From: Candidatus Enterococcus moelleringii
GTDB lineage: Bacteria; Bacillota; Bacilli; Lactobacillales; Enterococcaceae
NCBI RefSeq assembly: GCF_017377575.1
Contig: NZ_JAFREM010000021.1
Span: 20,662 to 84,661, forward strand
Reading direction: 5' to 3'
DNA length: 64,000 nt
How positions within the stretch are numbered: position 1 is the stretch's first letter; each line of letters starts with the position of its first letter. Of this stretch, positions 56,406-64,000 are shown in pieces. The notes beneath the pieces were generated by a model. The model was not told the DNA's origin. It ran no database searches and was given only the letters and a program-made list of their open reading frames with translations. The position numbers and the translations under genes are program-made.

Positions 56406-57056
56406 ATGAAAGTCTATGCAATTAATGGAAGTCCAAGAAGAAATAGAAATACAGCCATATTGTTAGATGAAGCACTTAACGGCGTAAAAGAAGCTTTTGC
56501 TCCAGGAGAAGTCCAGACAGAACGCATCAACCTGTATGATTTGAAGTATACTGGTTGTAAAAGCTGCTTTGCTTGTAAAATTAAAGATGGAAAAAGTTAC
56601 GGAAAATGTGCAATCAGAGATGATCTCTATCCGGTTCTTGAAAAGCTTGCAACAGCAGATGGAATCATCTTCGGTTCACCAATTTACTACAGAACAATCA
56701 CAGGACAGCTCCATTCATTTTATGAAAGATTCTTTTTTCCGTATATGACCTATAAGATAGGCTATCCAACACTGGTAGAGAACAAAATGAAAACTGCCTG
56801 CATCTATACCATGAATGTAACAGAAGAAGAAATGCTGGCAGATGGCTATCGCGAACATATGAAATTATTTGAAATGTTTTTAGAAGGGTATTTTTCTAAA
56901 CCGGAAACTCTTTTTGCTCACAATACCTATCAGTTCAATGATTATTCAAAATATGTCTGTGAGACATATACAGCAGAAGAAAAAGAATCCTATAGACAGA
57001 AACAGTTTCCAATTGACCGCGAGAAGGCCTATGACTTAGGAAAGAAGTTATTATAA
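56406..57056 (+). CDS. Flavodoxin-fold NAD(P)H-dependent FMN oxidoreductase with Cys-rich loop
   Basis: This 216-residue protein has the FMN phosphate loop NGSPRRNRNTAIL (residues 7-19). A Cys cluster CKSCFACKI (about 51-59) and a later CAI are typical of iron-sulfur flavoprotein-like reductases. GSPIYYRTITGQLHSFYERF (about 95-114) is the second FMN site. It may reduce quinones or electrophiles together with the nitroreductase upstream. TTGGAGGTTGCAAC precedes the ATG. A strong terminator follows. Confidence 0.9.
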   Translation: MKVYAINGSPRRNRNTAILLDEALNGVKEAFAPGEVQTERINLYDLKYTGCKSCFACKIKDGKSYGKCAIRDDLYPVLEKLATADGIIFGSPIYYRTITGQLHSFYERFFFPYMTYKIGYPTLVENKMKTACIYTMNVTEEEMLADGYREHMKLFEMFLEGYFSKPETLFAHNTYQFNDYSKYVCETYTAEEKESYRQKQFPIDREKAYDLGKKLL

Positions 57057-57066
57057 TATTCTATGT

Positions 57067-57098
57067 AACCGACTGGTATAAACGCCAGTCGGTTTTTT
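57067..57098 (+). terminator. Terminator of the nitroreductase/flavodoxin genes
   Basis: The 10-bp perfect stem AACCGACTGG/CCAGTCGGTT (57067-57076 with 57085-57094) is followed by a T-run. A diverged copy occurs at 62741-62770. Confidence 0.9.
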
Positions 57099-57169
57099 CA
57101 TTTTCTGTTAGAAGTTATGACTAAGGGTCAGAAAATCTTCCATGTAATCTATCGCTTGTGACTAATTTT

Positions 57170-58051
57170 TTAAATATTTAGGCACTTCAAAAATTCTACA
57201 ACATCTTGGGAAGGATTTTTCGGATACAAAATCCCAAAGCTGCTTCTCGGATCGATCTCAAGGGGGATCGTGACCAAGTTAGGATGGATATCTTTCCATT
57301 GTGGAAAGGAAAGCAGCACATTGCTGGTGTTACTACAGCGATTAAACGTACTCATATCGTAGAAATTAGGCAAATTCTCAAGGCTAATCACTGAGTCAGA
57401 CTGAATAAACAACTGACGAACCGCATCATTCGCCGGACTGTCGCCCTTTTTCACCATCATAATGGTTTCCCCATCTAAGTCTGACACTGTCAGGCTTTTC
57501 TTTTTTGCCAAGCGGTGCTCTCTTGAAACGGCACAGCAAAAAGGAAGTGGTTCAAGTTCATAATACTGGCAACGTTCCTGCCACTGCTTTGAATCGCAGG
57601 AGCCAGCGATGATGTCGAAGGTGGTTCCTAAAGAATCTAAGACAGTTAATATGTTTTGTTTGTTGTCATCAAAGGGGATGATTTCAATTTTGAATTGCGG
57701 ATAGGTGTCACTGATTTTCGACCACAAATCCATAATCGCCTTGCAAGGATTCAAAAAAGAAGTCCCGACGCGAATGGTATATTGATTGGTAGCGGCGACT
57801 TTTCGAGCTTTTTCAATTATTTCCTTTGAAAGAGCCATATACGTTAAAGCCTCTTGATAAAACAATTCTCCTGCTTCAGTCAGAAAAATCCCCTGACTGG
57901 TTCTCCTAAAGGCAGCAAATTCCAGCTGCTCTTCTAAATTATTCATCTGCTTCATCACTGCGGTGTTGGTAATAAAGAGCTTCTCCGCTGCCTTAGCAAA
58001 GCTCCCGGTTTCCACCACCGCAACAAAGGTATCCAGTAACTTATTGTACAT
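57170..58051 (-). CDS. LysR family transcriptional regulator (aldo/keto reductase-linked)
   Basis: This 293-residue regulator starts at the ATG at 58051, with AGGAGG 5 nt upstream; the longer frame to 58102 has no ribosome site. The helix-turn-helix includes SFAKAAEKLFITNTAVMKQM (about 17-36), and the effector domain starts near 90. It is divergent from the aldo/keto reductase-flavodoxin-MFS genes, its likely targets. An inverted repeat ATAAAC-N5-GTTTAT lies just upstream at 58065-58081. Confidence 0.9.
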   Translation of the reverse strand: MYNKLLDTFVAVVETGSFAKAAEKLFITNTAVMKQMNNLEEQLEFAAFRRTSQGIFLTEAGELFYQEALTYMALSKEIIEKARKVAATNQYTIRVGTSFLNPCKAIMDLWSKISDTYPQFKIEIIPFDDNKQNILTVLDSLGTTFDIIAGSCDSKQWQERCQYYELEPLPFCCAVSREHRLAKKKSLTVSDLDGETIMMVKKGDSPANDAVRQLFIQSDSVISLENLPNFYDMSTFNRCSNTSNVLLSFPQWKDIHPNLVTIPLEIDPRSSFGILYPKNPSQDVVEFLKCLNI

Positions 58052-58064
58052 ACCAACCTCCTGC

Positions 58065-58081
58065 ATAAACTTTATGTTTAT
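58065..58081. promoter_or_regulatory. Inverted repeat upstream of the LysR gene
   Basis: ATAAAC-TTTAT-GTTTAT is a perfect 6-bp inverted repeat with T-N11-A-like geometry, located between the divergent LysR and aldo/keto reductase genes. Confidence 0.5.
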
Positions 58082-58226
58082 ACCATGATAACATTTATGC
58101 AATTCTCCTACAATACTATCCCTGCTAGAATGAATTTATCGAAGTGATAAGGAAAAAAGAATCGCGTATCGCTCCAATCACTAACTGAAATTTTGTCACT
58201 GAAAACCTATAAATGAGGAATGTAAA

Positions 58227-59078
58227 ATGAAGAGTACCCAACTAAATAATGGTGTTGAAATGCCAATGCTAGGCTTTGGCGTGTTCCAGATTCCAGATCA
58301 AGAAGAATGTGAAAAGGTAGTAATCAGCGCCCTTGAGGCTGGCTATCGTTTGATTGATACCGCCGCAGCCTATCTAAATGAAGAAGCTGTCGGCAGAGCA
58401 ATCAAAAAAAGCGGTATTCCCAGAGAGGAAATCTTTGTTACCACTAAGTTGTGGATTCAGGATGCCGGCTATGCAAAAACGAAAATTGCTTTTGAGGAGT
58501 CCTTACGAAAACTGGATTTGGATTATCTGGATTTGTACTTAATTCATCAGCCAATGAATGATTACTATGGTTCATGGCGCGCAATGGAGGAATTATACGA
58601 AGCAGGAAAAATTCGCGCAATCGGCGTCAGCAATTTTTATCCTGACCGACTGGTTGATTTGTGTATGAATGCAAAAGTTATTCCAGCAGTGGATCAAGTA
58701 GAATGTCATCCTTTCTTCCAGCAAAAAGAAGCCATGGAAGTGATGAAAGAATTTGATGTGCAAATCGAAGCCTGGGGACCCTTTGCAGAAGGGCAAAAGG
58801 ATATTTTCAATCAGGAACTGTTAAAGGAAATTGCGAATAAGTATAACAAGACAACGGCACAGGTCATGCTGCGCTGGAACATTCAACGGGGCGTGGTGGT
58901 TATTCCAAAATCGGTGCACCAAGCACGAATTCAGGAAAACATGAACATCTGGGATTTTGAATTGACCCAAGAAGATCTTGACACAATTGCAACGCTGGAT
59001 GTGGGCCATAGTGAAATTATTGATCATTTCACTGGGGAAACCGCCAAGTACTTAAACAGCCACAAAATCCATGAGTAA
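58227..59078 (+). CDS. Aldo/keto reductase
   Basis: This 283-residue NADPH-dependent TIM-barrel reductase carries the catalytic tetrad. Asp is in [14 protein letters not shown] (about residues 40-53) together with the Tyr; Lys is in FVTTKLWIQ (about 75) and His in [11 protein letters not shown] (about 106). The cofactor motif [12 protein letters not shown] is near 228. It resembles the 2,5-diketo-gluconate reductase/YvgN group. The flavodoxin gene follows after 12 bp, so the two are cotranscribed. Confidence 0.94.
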   Translation: MKSTQLNNGVEMPMLGFGVFQIPDQEECEKVVISALEAGYRLIDTAAAYLNEEAVGRAIKKSGIPREEIFVTTKLWIQDAGYAKTKIAFEESLRKLDLDYLDLYLIHQPMNDYYGSWRAMEELYEAGKIRAIGVSNFYPDRLVDLCMNAKVIPAVDQVECHPFFQQKEAMEVMKEFDVQIEAWGPFAEGQKDIFNQELLKEIANKYNKTTAQVMLRWNIQRGVVVIPKSVHQARIQENMNIWDFELTQEDLDTIATLDVGHSEIIDHFTGETAKYLNSHKIHE

Positions 59079-59090
59079 CGGGCACCCCTT

Positions 59091-59597
59091 ATGGCTGAGA
59101 TTATTTTGTACTTTTCGAGAAGCGGGATCAACTATGTGAATGGCAGTCTCCAAAATTTGGCAGTGGGCAACACTAAAGTTGTAGCAGAAATGATTCACCA
59201 GATTACTGCAGCGCAGCTATTTGAAATTCGACCTTTAGTGGACTATCCCCTGGATTATTCGGAATGTCTTATGCGCACTAAACAAGAACAAAGAAAGGAG
59301 CTGCTGCCAGAGCTTTTAAGCTATCCGAAAGAGATTGATTCTTTTGAAACCATTTATTTAGGCTTTCCGATCTTTTGGCAAACCTACCCTAAGATTGTCC
59401 AGACTCTATTGTTAAAAATGGATTTTTCCAATAAAATCATCAAGCCTTTTTGTACCCATGAAGGAGACGGCTTTGCGAACAGTCTTCAGGACTTAGCAAA
59501 GGTATGTGAAAGTGCCACCTTAAAAGAAGGCATAGCAATCCCCGGAGGAAGAGTCAAAGAAGCCTTCTCTGATATCAATCAATGGGTTGGTTTATGA
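59091..59597 (+). CDS. Flavodoxin family protein
   Basis: This 168-residue protein has the N-terminal FMN loop ILYFSRSGINYVNG (about 5-18), with an insertion compared with classical S/T-x-T-G-N-T. ETIYLGFPIFWQTYPKIVQT (about 86-105) carries the isoalloxazine-stacking aromatics, and FCTHEGDGFANSLQDL the third loop. This is the flavodoxin_4 type often found beside aldo/keto reductases and MFS genes in lactobacilli and enterococci. It lies between the aldo/keto reductase (12 bp) and the MFS gene (40 bp). Confidence 0.88.
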   Translation: MAEIILYFSRSGINYVNGSLQNLAVGNTKVVAEMIHQITAAQLFEIRPLVDYPLDYSECLMRTKQEQRKELLPELLSYPKEIDSFETIYLGFPIFWQTYPKIVQTLLLKMDFSNKIIKPFCTHEGDGFANSLQDLAKVCESATLKEGIAIPGGRVKEAFSDINQWVGL

Positions 59598-59637
59598 GAG
59601 TGAATCAACCCACAAATAAACGAAATGAGGCTATAAC

Positions 59638-60813
59638 TTGTCAGATAAAAGAAATCGGTTTTTATTACCATTACTAGTTTGGGGCGTTTTCGGTATTCTA
59701 ACTACCGAAATGGGAGTCATTGGTATCCTGCCCAGCTTTGCAGATAAATATAATGTGTCTATTAGTCAAGCAGGAATGCTAGTCAGTCTGTTTGCTTTAG
59801 GTGTGGCTATTGCAGGTCCCACCCTGCCATTACTATTCTCGCGATTTGATCGAAAGAAATCGATGTTAGCAGCTGCGGGTGTCTTCGTAGTGGGTAATAT
59901 CGTTACGATTCTAGCACCTAGCTTTGAAATCGCCCTGCTGGCAAGAATTATTCCAGCATTTTTTCACCCAATCTATTGCTCATTAGCATTAACGATTGCT
60001 GGTGAAACAGCCGATAAAAAAGAAGCGCCCAAAGCCGTTTCTAAAGTCATTATGGGCGTGTCTGCCGGCATGGTCTTCGGGGTTCCGATTTCCAGCTTGA
60101 TTGCCAGCGCCACGAATTTAGAAATTGCGCTCTTGTTCTTTACCTTTCTAAACGGAATGACCTTCCTGTTAACCTTGATTTTAGTCCCAGCATTGCCACC
60201 TAAAGAGCAACTTTCCTATGGGAAGCAGCTTAGCGTATTGAAACGTCCGGTTACTTGGTTAGCCTTGCTTTGTGCCTTGGGAATTGGTGCAGGCTTGAAT
60301 GGTGTATATAGTTATTTAGCAGAATTTTTAGGTACGATTACGCAAATTGTTGGTAGTACTCAAAGTACAGTGTTATTTACCTTCGGGCTTACTAGTTTGT
60401 TAGGTAATTATTTGGCTGGACGAGTTTTATCTACCAATGCCAATAAGCTGATTTTTGCTTATCCCTTTTTACTAGCTTCCATCTACGTTTTACTGATCAT
60501 TTTTGGCAATCACAGCTTGCTAATTTATCCGATTGCCGCGTTATGGGGCATGCTGTTTGGGATTGGCAACAATACGCAGCAATACATTGCTACGAAAAAT
60601 ATTCCCGATGCACCTGAATTTGCCAATGGCTTATACTTGGCTTCAGGAAATCTTGGGACAACCATTGGAACGGCTGTCGGGGGCGTAGTTATCTCGACGG
60701 TAGGAATTCAACTGATTCCGTTATGCGGCATTGCCTTTATGGGGACATTTTTACTAATAATTGTCCTGTTAAACATGAACCAACGAAGAGTCGGATTACT
60801 TAAAAACGATTAA
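59638..60813 (+). CDS. MFS transporter (drug/sugar efflux type)
   Basis: This 391-residue, 12-helix transporter of the AraJ/YdhP-like DHA1 group begins (L/M)SDKRNRFLLPLLVWGVFGI, and SRFDRKKSMLAAAGVFV (about 62-78) is the MFS motif A loop. The start codon is TTG at 59638, with GAGG 7 nt upstream; no ATG is available near the first helix. Likely an efflux pump for small molecules, possibly linked to the redox genes of the same unit. Its substrate cannot be read. Confidence 0.9.
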   Translation: MSDKRNRFLLPLLVWGVFGILTTEMGVIGILPSFADKYNVSISQAGMLVSLFALGVAIAGPTLPLLFSRFDRKKSMLAAAGVFVVGNIVTILAPSFEIALLARIIPAFFHPIYCSLALTIAGETADKKEAPKAVSKVIMGVSAGMVFGVPISSLIASATNLEIALLFFTFLNGMTFLLTLILVPALPPKEQLSYGKQLSVLKRPVTWLALLCALGIGAGLNGVYSYLAEFLGTITQIVGSTQSTVLFTFGLTSLLGNYLAGRVLSTNANKLIFAYPFLLASIYVLLIIFGNHSLLIYPIAALWGMLFGIGNNTQQYIATKNIPDAPEFANGLYLASGNLGTTIGTAVGGVVISTVGIQLIPLCGIAFMGTFLLIIVLLNMNQRRVGLLKND

Positions 60814-60862
60814 GAGAAGTACCTAAGCAGTAAGAGAACTACAAATAATTTGAAGGTTTCTG

Positions 60863-60883
60863 CTGGAAATAAGATATTTCCAG
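60863..60883. promoter_or_regulatory. Perfect inverted repeat upstream of the DXS-like gene
   Basis: CTGGAAATA-AGA-TATTTCCAG is a perfect 9-bp inverted repeat 25 bp upstream of the start codon, just before GGAGGAATAGT. It could be an operator or an mRNA hairpin near the ribosome site. Confidence 0.6.
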
Positions 60884-60907
60884 TAATACACCAAACGGAG
60901 GAATAGT

Positions 60908-62662
60908 ATGTTATTAGAAAAAGTAAAAAGTCCAAAAGATTTAAAAGAAATGTCTACAGAAGAACTACATTCAGTTGTAACAGAGGCTAGACAAGCTTTA
61001 CTTGAAAAATTAAGTCAACATGGTGGTCATAACGGACCCAATTTGGGTATAGTAGAAATGACCGTGGCTTTACATCACGTATTTGATTCCCCAACGGATA
61101 AGTTCATTTTTGATGTATCCCACCAGTCTTATATTCACAAGATGTTAACAGGTCGGGCCCAAGCATTTACTGATTCGAATCACTATGACGATGTATCCGG
61201 ATATACTAACCCGAAAGAAAGTGATCATGATCTTTTTTCAGTTGGACATACGTCTACTTCCCTTTCACTAGCTAACGGTGTAGCCAAAGCTCGCGATTTA
61301 AAAGAAGAATCTTACAATGTTATTGCCATTATTGGTGATGGATCGTTGTCTGGAGGATTAGCTTACGAGGGATTAAACAATATTGTCGAACAAGCGACGA
61401 ATACAATCGTTATTGTTAATGATAACGATCAGTCCATTGCAGAAAATCATGGTGGATTATACACAAATCTACGCAATTTGAGAACTTCCAAAGGAACTGT
61501 GGAAGATAACTTCTTCAAAGCACTAGGTTTTGAGTACCATTATTTGGATGAGGGCAATGATCTCAATGAATTAATCGCTTTATTTAAGGAAGTTAAGGAT
61601 ACGGATCATCCTGTATTACTGCACATCCATACAGTTAAAGGCTATGGTTTCAAGTTTGCGGAAGAAGATCGAGAAAATTTCCACGCTGGTGGTCCTTTTA
61701 GCTTAGAAACCGGTGAGTATCTTTCAACCGAGTCCACTACCCCAACTTATGACAGTGTAACTACTGATTATCTGATTGAAAAGATGGCCAACGATCCTAA
61801 AGTTGTTGTAGTAAACGCTGGTACGCCAATAGTAGTGTTCTCTAAAGAGCAGCGGGAATCTGTTGGAAAGCAATTTGTGGATGTAGGAATTGCCGAAGAA
61901 CACGCAATGACGATGACAGCTGGCTTGGCTAAAAACGGTGCGAAACCAATCTGGGCAGTATTTTCCACCTTTATGCAACGCAGCTACGATCAAATCTCTC
62001 ATGACTTAGCCTTAAATAGCCTGCCAGGAACAATTTTAGTCTTTAGTGCCTCCGTAAATGGCATAAATGATGAAAGTCATTTGGGAATTTTTGATATTCC
62101 TTTCTTGAGTCATATTCCTAATCTCGTTTACTTGGCACCAACGAATAAGGAAGAGTACTTGGCGATGCTGGATTGGTCAATCGAACAAACCGATCATCCG
62201 GTAGCAATTCGTGTTCCTGTTAATGAATTAAACGAAACTGGTGTGGCTGACACGACTGACTACTCACAACTTTACAAAAACGAGATTACCCAAAATGGCA
62301 CTCAAGTAGCACTGTTTGGCGTTGGTAATTTCTATGAATTAGCCCTGCAAGTTGCAGAGAAATTAGAAGCAGACCATCAGGTTAAAGCAACCATAATCAA
62401 TCCAAAATTCATCTCAGGTCTGGACAAAGAATTACTTGATAGCCTAGAAGAAAATCACCAGTTGGTTGTAACACTGGAAGATGGTATTTTAGACGGAGGA
62501 TATGGGCAAACTGTCGCAAGTTACCTTGGCGACAAAGATCTAAAAGTAATTAATTATGGTGTAGATAAACGATTCCATGATCGCTATAATCCTGCTGATT
62601 TGCTAGAACAGAGTGGTATAACTACAGACAACATTGTTCAACGCATTCTATCTAATATTTAA
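60908..62662 (+). CDS. DXS-like thiamine-diphosphate enzyme (transketolase superfamily)
   Basis: This 584-residue protein is shorter than typical DXS (about 620-640). The ThDP motif is GDGSLSGGLAYEGLNN (about 143-158) ending in VNDNDQSIAENHGG. SHQSYIHKMLTGR (about 75-87) matches the DXS first His loop. The pyrimidine-domain catalytic Glu is in DVGIAEEHAM (about 325). The DXS DRAG...DG-THQG stretch is replaced by SASVNGINDESHLG, and RYPRG by RVPVNE, so the phosphate-binding Arg residues of true DXS appear missing. Another ketol substrate is likely. Enterococci use the mevalonate route, so DXS itself is not expected. Confidence 0.85.
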   Translation: MLLEKVKSPKDLKEMSTEELHSVVTEARQALLEKLSQHGGHNGPNLGIVEMTVALHHVFDSPTDKFIFDVSHQSYIHKMLTGRAQAFTDSNHYDDVSGYTNPKESDHDLFSVGHTSTSLSLANGVAKARDLKEESYNVIAIIGDGSLSGGLAYEGLNNIVEQATNTIVIVNDNDQSIAENHGGLYTNLRNLRTSKGTVEDNFFKALGFEYHYLDEGNDLNELIALFKEVKDTDHPVLLHIHTVKGYGFKFAEEDRENFHAGGPFSLETGEYLSTESTTPTYDSVTTDYLIEKMANDPKVVVVNAGTPIVVFSKEQRESVGKQFVDVGIAEEHAMTMTAGLAKNGAKPIWAVFSTFMQRSYDQISHDLALNSLPGTILVFSASVNGINDESHLGIFDIPFLSHIPNLVYLAPTNKEEYLAMLDWSIEQTDHPVAIRVPVNELNETGVADTTDYSQLYKNEITQNGTQVALFGVGNFYELALQVAEKLEADHQVKATIINPKFISGLDKELLDSLEENHQLVVTLEDGILDGGYGQTVASYLGDKDLKVINYGVDKRFHDRYNPADLLEQSGITTDNIVQRILSNI

Positions 62663-62704
62663 TGAGACGAACCAACAAGGTTTTGTGAGTCTTTCATTTA
62701 TCTA

Positions 62705-62770
62705 GTAGAGAACAAAATGAACTTTTGATATTCCCACATAGCCGATTGGTGTACTCGCCAGTCGGTTTTT
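62705..62770 (+). repeat. Remnant resembling the flavodoxin gene end plus its terminator
   Basis: GTAGAGAACAAAATGAA (62705-62721) is identical over 17 nt to 56775-56791 inside the flavodoxin-like gene. A few bases on, a terminator (62741-62749 with 62758-62766, then T residues) closely resembles the one after that gene. It reads as a related gene copy with a large internal deletion. The hairpin now serves as terminator of the DXS-like gene. Confidence 0.55.
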
Positions 62771-62820
62771 GCATTTTTTAGGGTTTGTTAACTACTCACA
62801 TATTATGTAAACAAAACGCC

Positions 62821-62855
62821 AAAAATACCTCATTTGAAATGGATGAGGTATTTTT
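62821..62855. terminator. Bidirectional terminator of the NlpC/P60 gene
   Basis: The 13-bp perfect stem AAAAATACCTCAT/ATGAGGTATTTTT (62821-62833 with 62843-62855) has A and T runs built into both arms. It lies 44 bp after the hydrolase stop codon on the minus strand. Confidence 0.85.
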
Positions 62856-62898
62856 GAGTTCCTTCTATCTAAATCAACACTCCCGACTTTCTAACATT

Positions 62899-63933
62899 TT
62901 AATTCAACACCCGCCCGGCACTTTCAAACGGATACCAACTGCTATGGGTAATCTTCACTGTCTCTCCAGGCTGCGGTGCTTGAATAAAATAGCCGTCGCC
63001 AATATATAGAGCCACATGATGAGCTGGTCGGCCCCAGAAAACTAAATCCCCAGGCTGCACTTCACTTATCGGAATTTCTTTAATAGATGCCTGTTGAGCC
63101 TGACTTACTCTTGGAATCGATATCCCATTTTGAGCAAAGACCCATTGCATCAACCCGCTGCAATCAAAGCCTGCCGGTGATGTACCACCCCAAACATAAG
63201 GAACCCCGAGATACTGCTTCGCGGTCAAAATAATATCCTGAGCTTTTTCCGTCACTTCTTCTTCCGTGGAAAGCGTCTGGCCTAAGACCACTTGTTGCCA
63301 CAAGGCATCCTGTTCAGCCTTTAAAGCCTGTTCCTGCTGCTGCTCCTCTTCTTGAATCTGAGCCAACAACTCTTTATTATCTTTCAACTCTTTTTCCAGC
63401 TGCTCTTTGCTGGCGGTCTGCTTTTCAATCGTCGCTCGAAGCTCCTGCTGGACTGCCGCATAAGTCGCCTGCTTTTGTTCCAATTCTTTCTGCTGCTTGG
63501 TAATGGACTCTACTAACTCAGTATATTCTTTAGCCCGAGCAGCGTCGGTTTTGCGAATCGCTTCAATCCCTTTAACCGAACTCAGCATTTTCGCCCAGCC
63601 GTCGATCTGAAAGAAGGTAGCCTTTTGATTGGCATCCGTCAGTTGAATCGAACGAACACGAGCTTGGATTTCTTTTTCCAGTTGCATTAATTTGTCGGTC
63701 ATATTGGTCACTTTCTTTTCTTGGGCAGCGAGTTCTTGGTTCAGCGTCTGGATTTGCTGCTCCTGTTCCGCCTGCTGAACCACTGTAGTTGAGATCTCAT
63801 CGTTCAACTGACTCAGCCGTTCCTGCAGCTGAGCAATCGTTTGTTCCGTCTCTTCTCTAGGTTCAGCATACACCATTCCAGCAAAACTAAATAGCCCAGT
63901 TACCAATAAAATGATTATGTAGATTCGTTTAAT
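62899..63933 (-). CDS. Secreted NlpC/P60 peptidoglycan hydrolase with coiled coil, apparent AUU start
   Basis: Read from an ATT codon at 63933, the product is 344 residues. Its signal peptide is (M)KRIYIIILLVTGLFSFAGM ending VYA before Glu-Pro. A long Gln/Glu-rich coiled coil spans about 25-225, and a C-terminal NlpC/P60 domain holds the nucleophile in AGFDCSGLMQW and the His in AHHVALYIGDG. The arrangement resembles enterococcal SagA and PcsB/CwlO-like cell-separation endopeptidases. AAGGAGGTG lies 6 nt upstream of the ATT. No ATG, GTG or TTG lies nearby upstream in frame before a TGA, and starting at the TTG at 63906 would truncate the signal peptide and lose its positive end. Confidence 0.88.
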   Translation of the reverse strand: MKRIYIIILLVTGLFSFAGMVYAEPREETEQTIAQLQERLSQLNDEISTTVVQQAEQEQQIQTLNQELAAQEKKVTNMTDKLMQLEKEIQARVRSIQLTDANQKATFFQIDGWAKMLSSVKGIEAIRKTDAARAKEYTELVESITKQQKELEQKQATYAAVQQELRATIEKQTASKEQLEKELKDNKELLAQIQEEEQQQEQALKAEQDALWQQVVLGQTLSTEEEVTEKAQDIILTAKQYLGVPYVWGGTSPAGFDCSGLMQWVFAQNGISIPRVSQAQQASIKEIPISEVQPGDLVFWGRPAHHVALYIGDGYFIQAPQPGETVKITHSSWYPFESAGRVLN

Positions 63934-64000
63934 CTTTCACACCTCCTTATAAAAAGTAAACATGCAACGATTTATGCGATAAAAACGCCCAATCCTCTGA

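Noticed and set aside
60908..62662. Calling this gene dxs
   Set aside because: Substrate-pocket motifs differ from true DXS and the host lineage uses the mevalonate pathway.

Overview
The window looks like a low-GC Firmicutes chromosome, most likely an Enterococcus (Enterococcaceae). The evidence is the aroC-tyrA-aroA-aroK-pheA-LCP gene order, a complete pyrR-pyrP-pyrB-pyrC-carA-carB-pyrK-pyrD-pyrF-pyrE operon with a class-B dihydroorotate dehydrogenase, strong AGGAGG ribosome sites, an EfbA/RqcH-type NFACT protein and an enterocin A-type immunity gene. An argCJBD cluster is present, so the strain probably makes ornithine. No rRNA, tRNA, CRISPR array or intact insertion sequence was seen. The species was not determined.

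Layout. 1-3.1 kb: MoxR-like ATPase (cut by the window edge), a DUF6530-like protein, a DegV protein and an LCP cell-wall ligase, all on the minus strand. 3.2-8.4 kb: the aromatic amino acid operon behind a Phe/Tyr-codon leader peptide and tandem terminators. 8.4-11.5 kb: a TrpXYZ-type ABC transporter behind a Trp-codon leader peptide and tandem terminators. 11.5-17.2 kb: a membrane-anchored protein of unknown function, a PEP carboxykinase-family protein, RqcH, an AI-2E-type permease and an orphan bacteriocin immunity gene. 17.3-29.15 kb: the pyrimidine operon under one PyrR attenuator. 29.15-31.2 kb: rluD, lspA and a HEPN-like/CBS protein.

31.3-37.6 kb is a visibly AT-rich island. It carries a three-gene defence operon of ABC-3C/Lamassu type: a Cap4-like nuclease effector, a middle component and a Rad50/SMC-like ATPase with a zinc hook. 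A small protein and a DUF1643 protein flank it. 37.7-41.9 kb: argCJBD under a strong promoter and ARG boxes. 42.2-45.3 kb: aroD plus a Gfo/Idh/MocA dehydrogenase with a divergent LysR regulator. 45.4-47.2 kb: a second AT-rich islet with a small ORF, a membrane protein and a trypsin-like protease. 47.4-51.5 kb: a MacB/FtsX-type ABC exporter and small membrane proteins. 51.5-62.8 kb: accessory redox genes (SDR, nitroreductase, flavodoxins, aldo/keto reductase), LysR regulators, DMT and MFS transporters, and a DXS-like enzyme with an altered substrate pocket. 62.9-63.9 kb: a secreted NlpC/P60 hydrolase that appears to use an AUU start codon.

Most notable. First, there are two ribosome-mediated attenuators whose 18-residue leader peptides share a framework but differ in their regulatory codons (Phe/Tyr versus Trp). 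In both, competing RNA pairings can be traced by hand. Second, there is the ABC-3C/Lamassu-like operon, whose effector has an extra N-terminal region. Third, there is the protease/membrane-protein islet.
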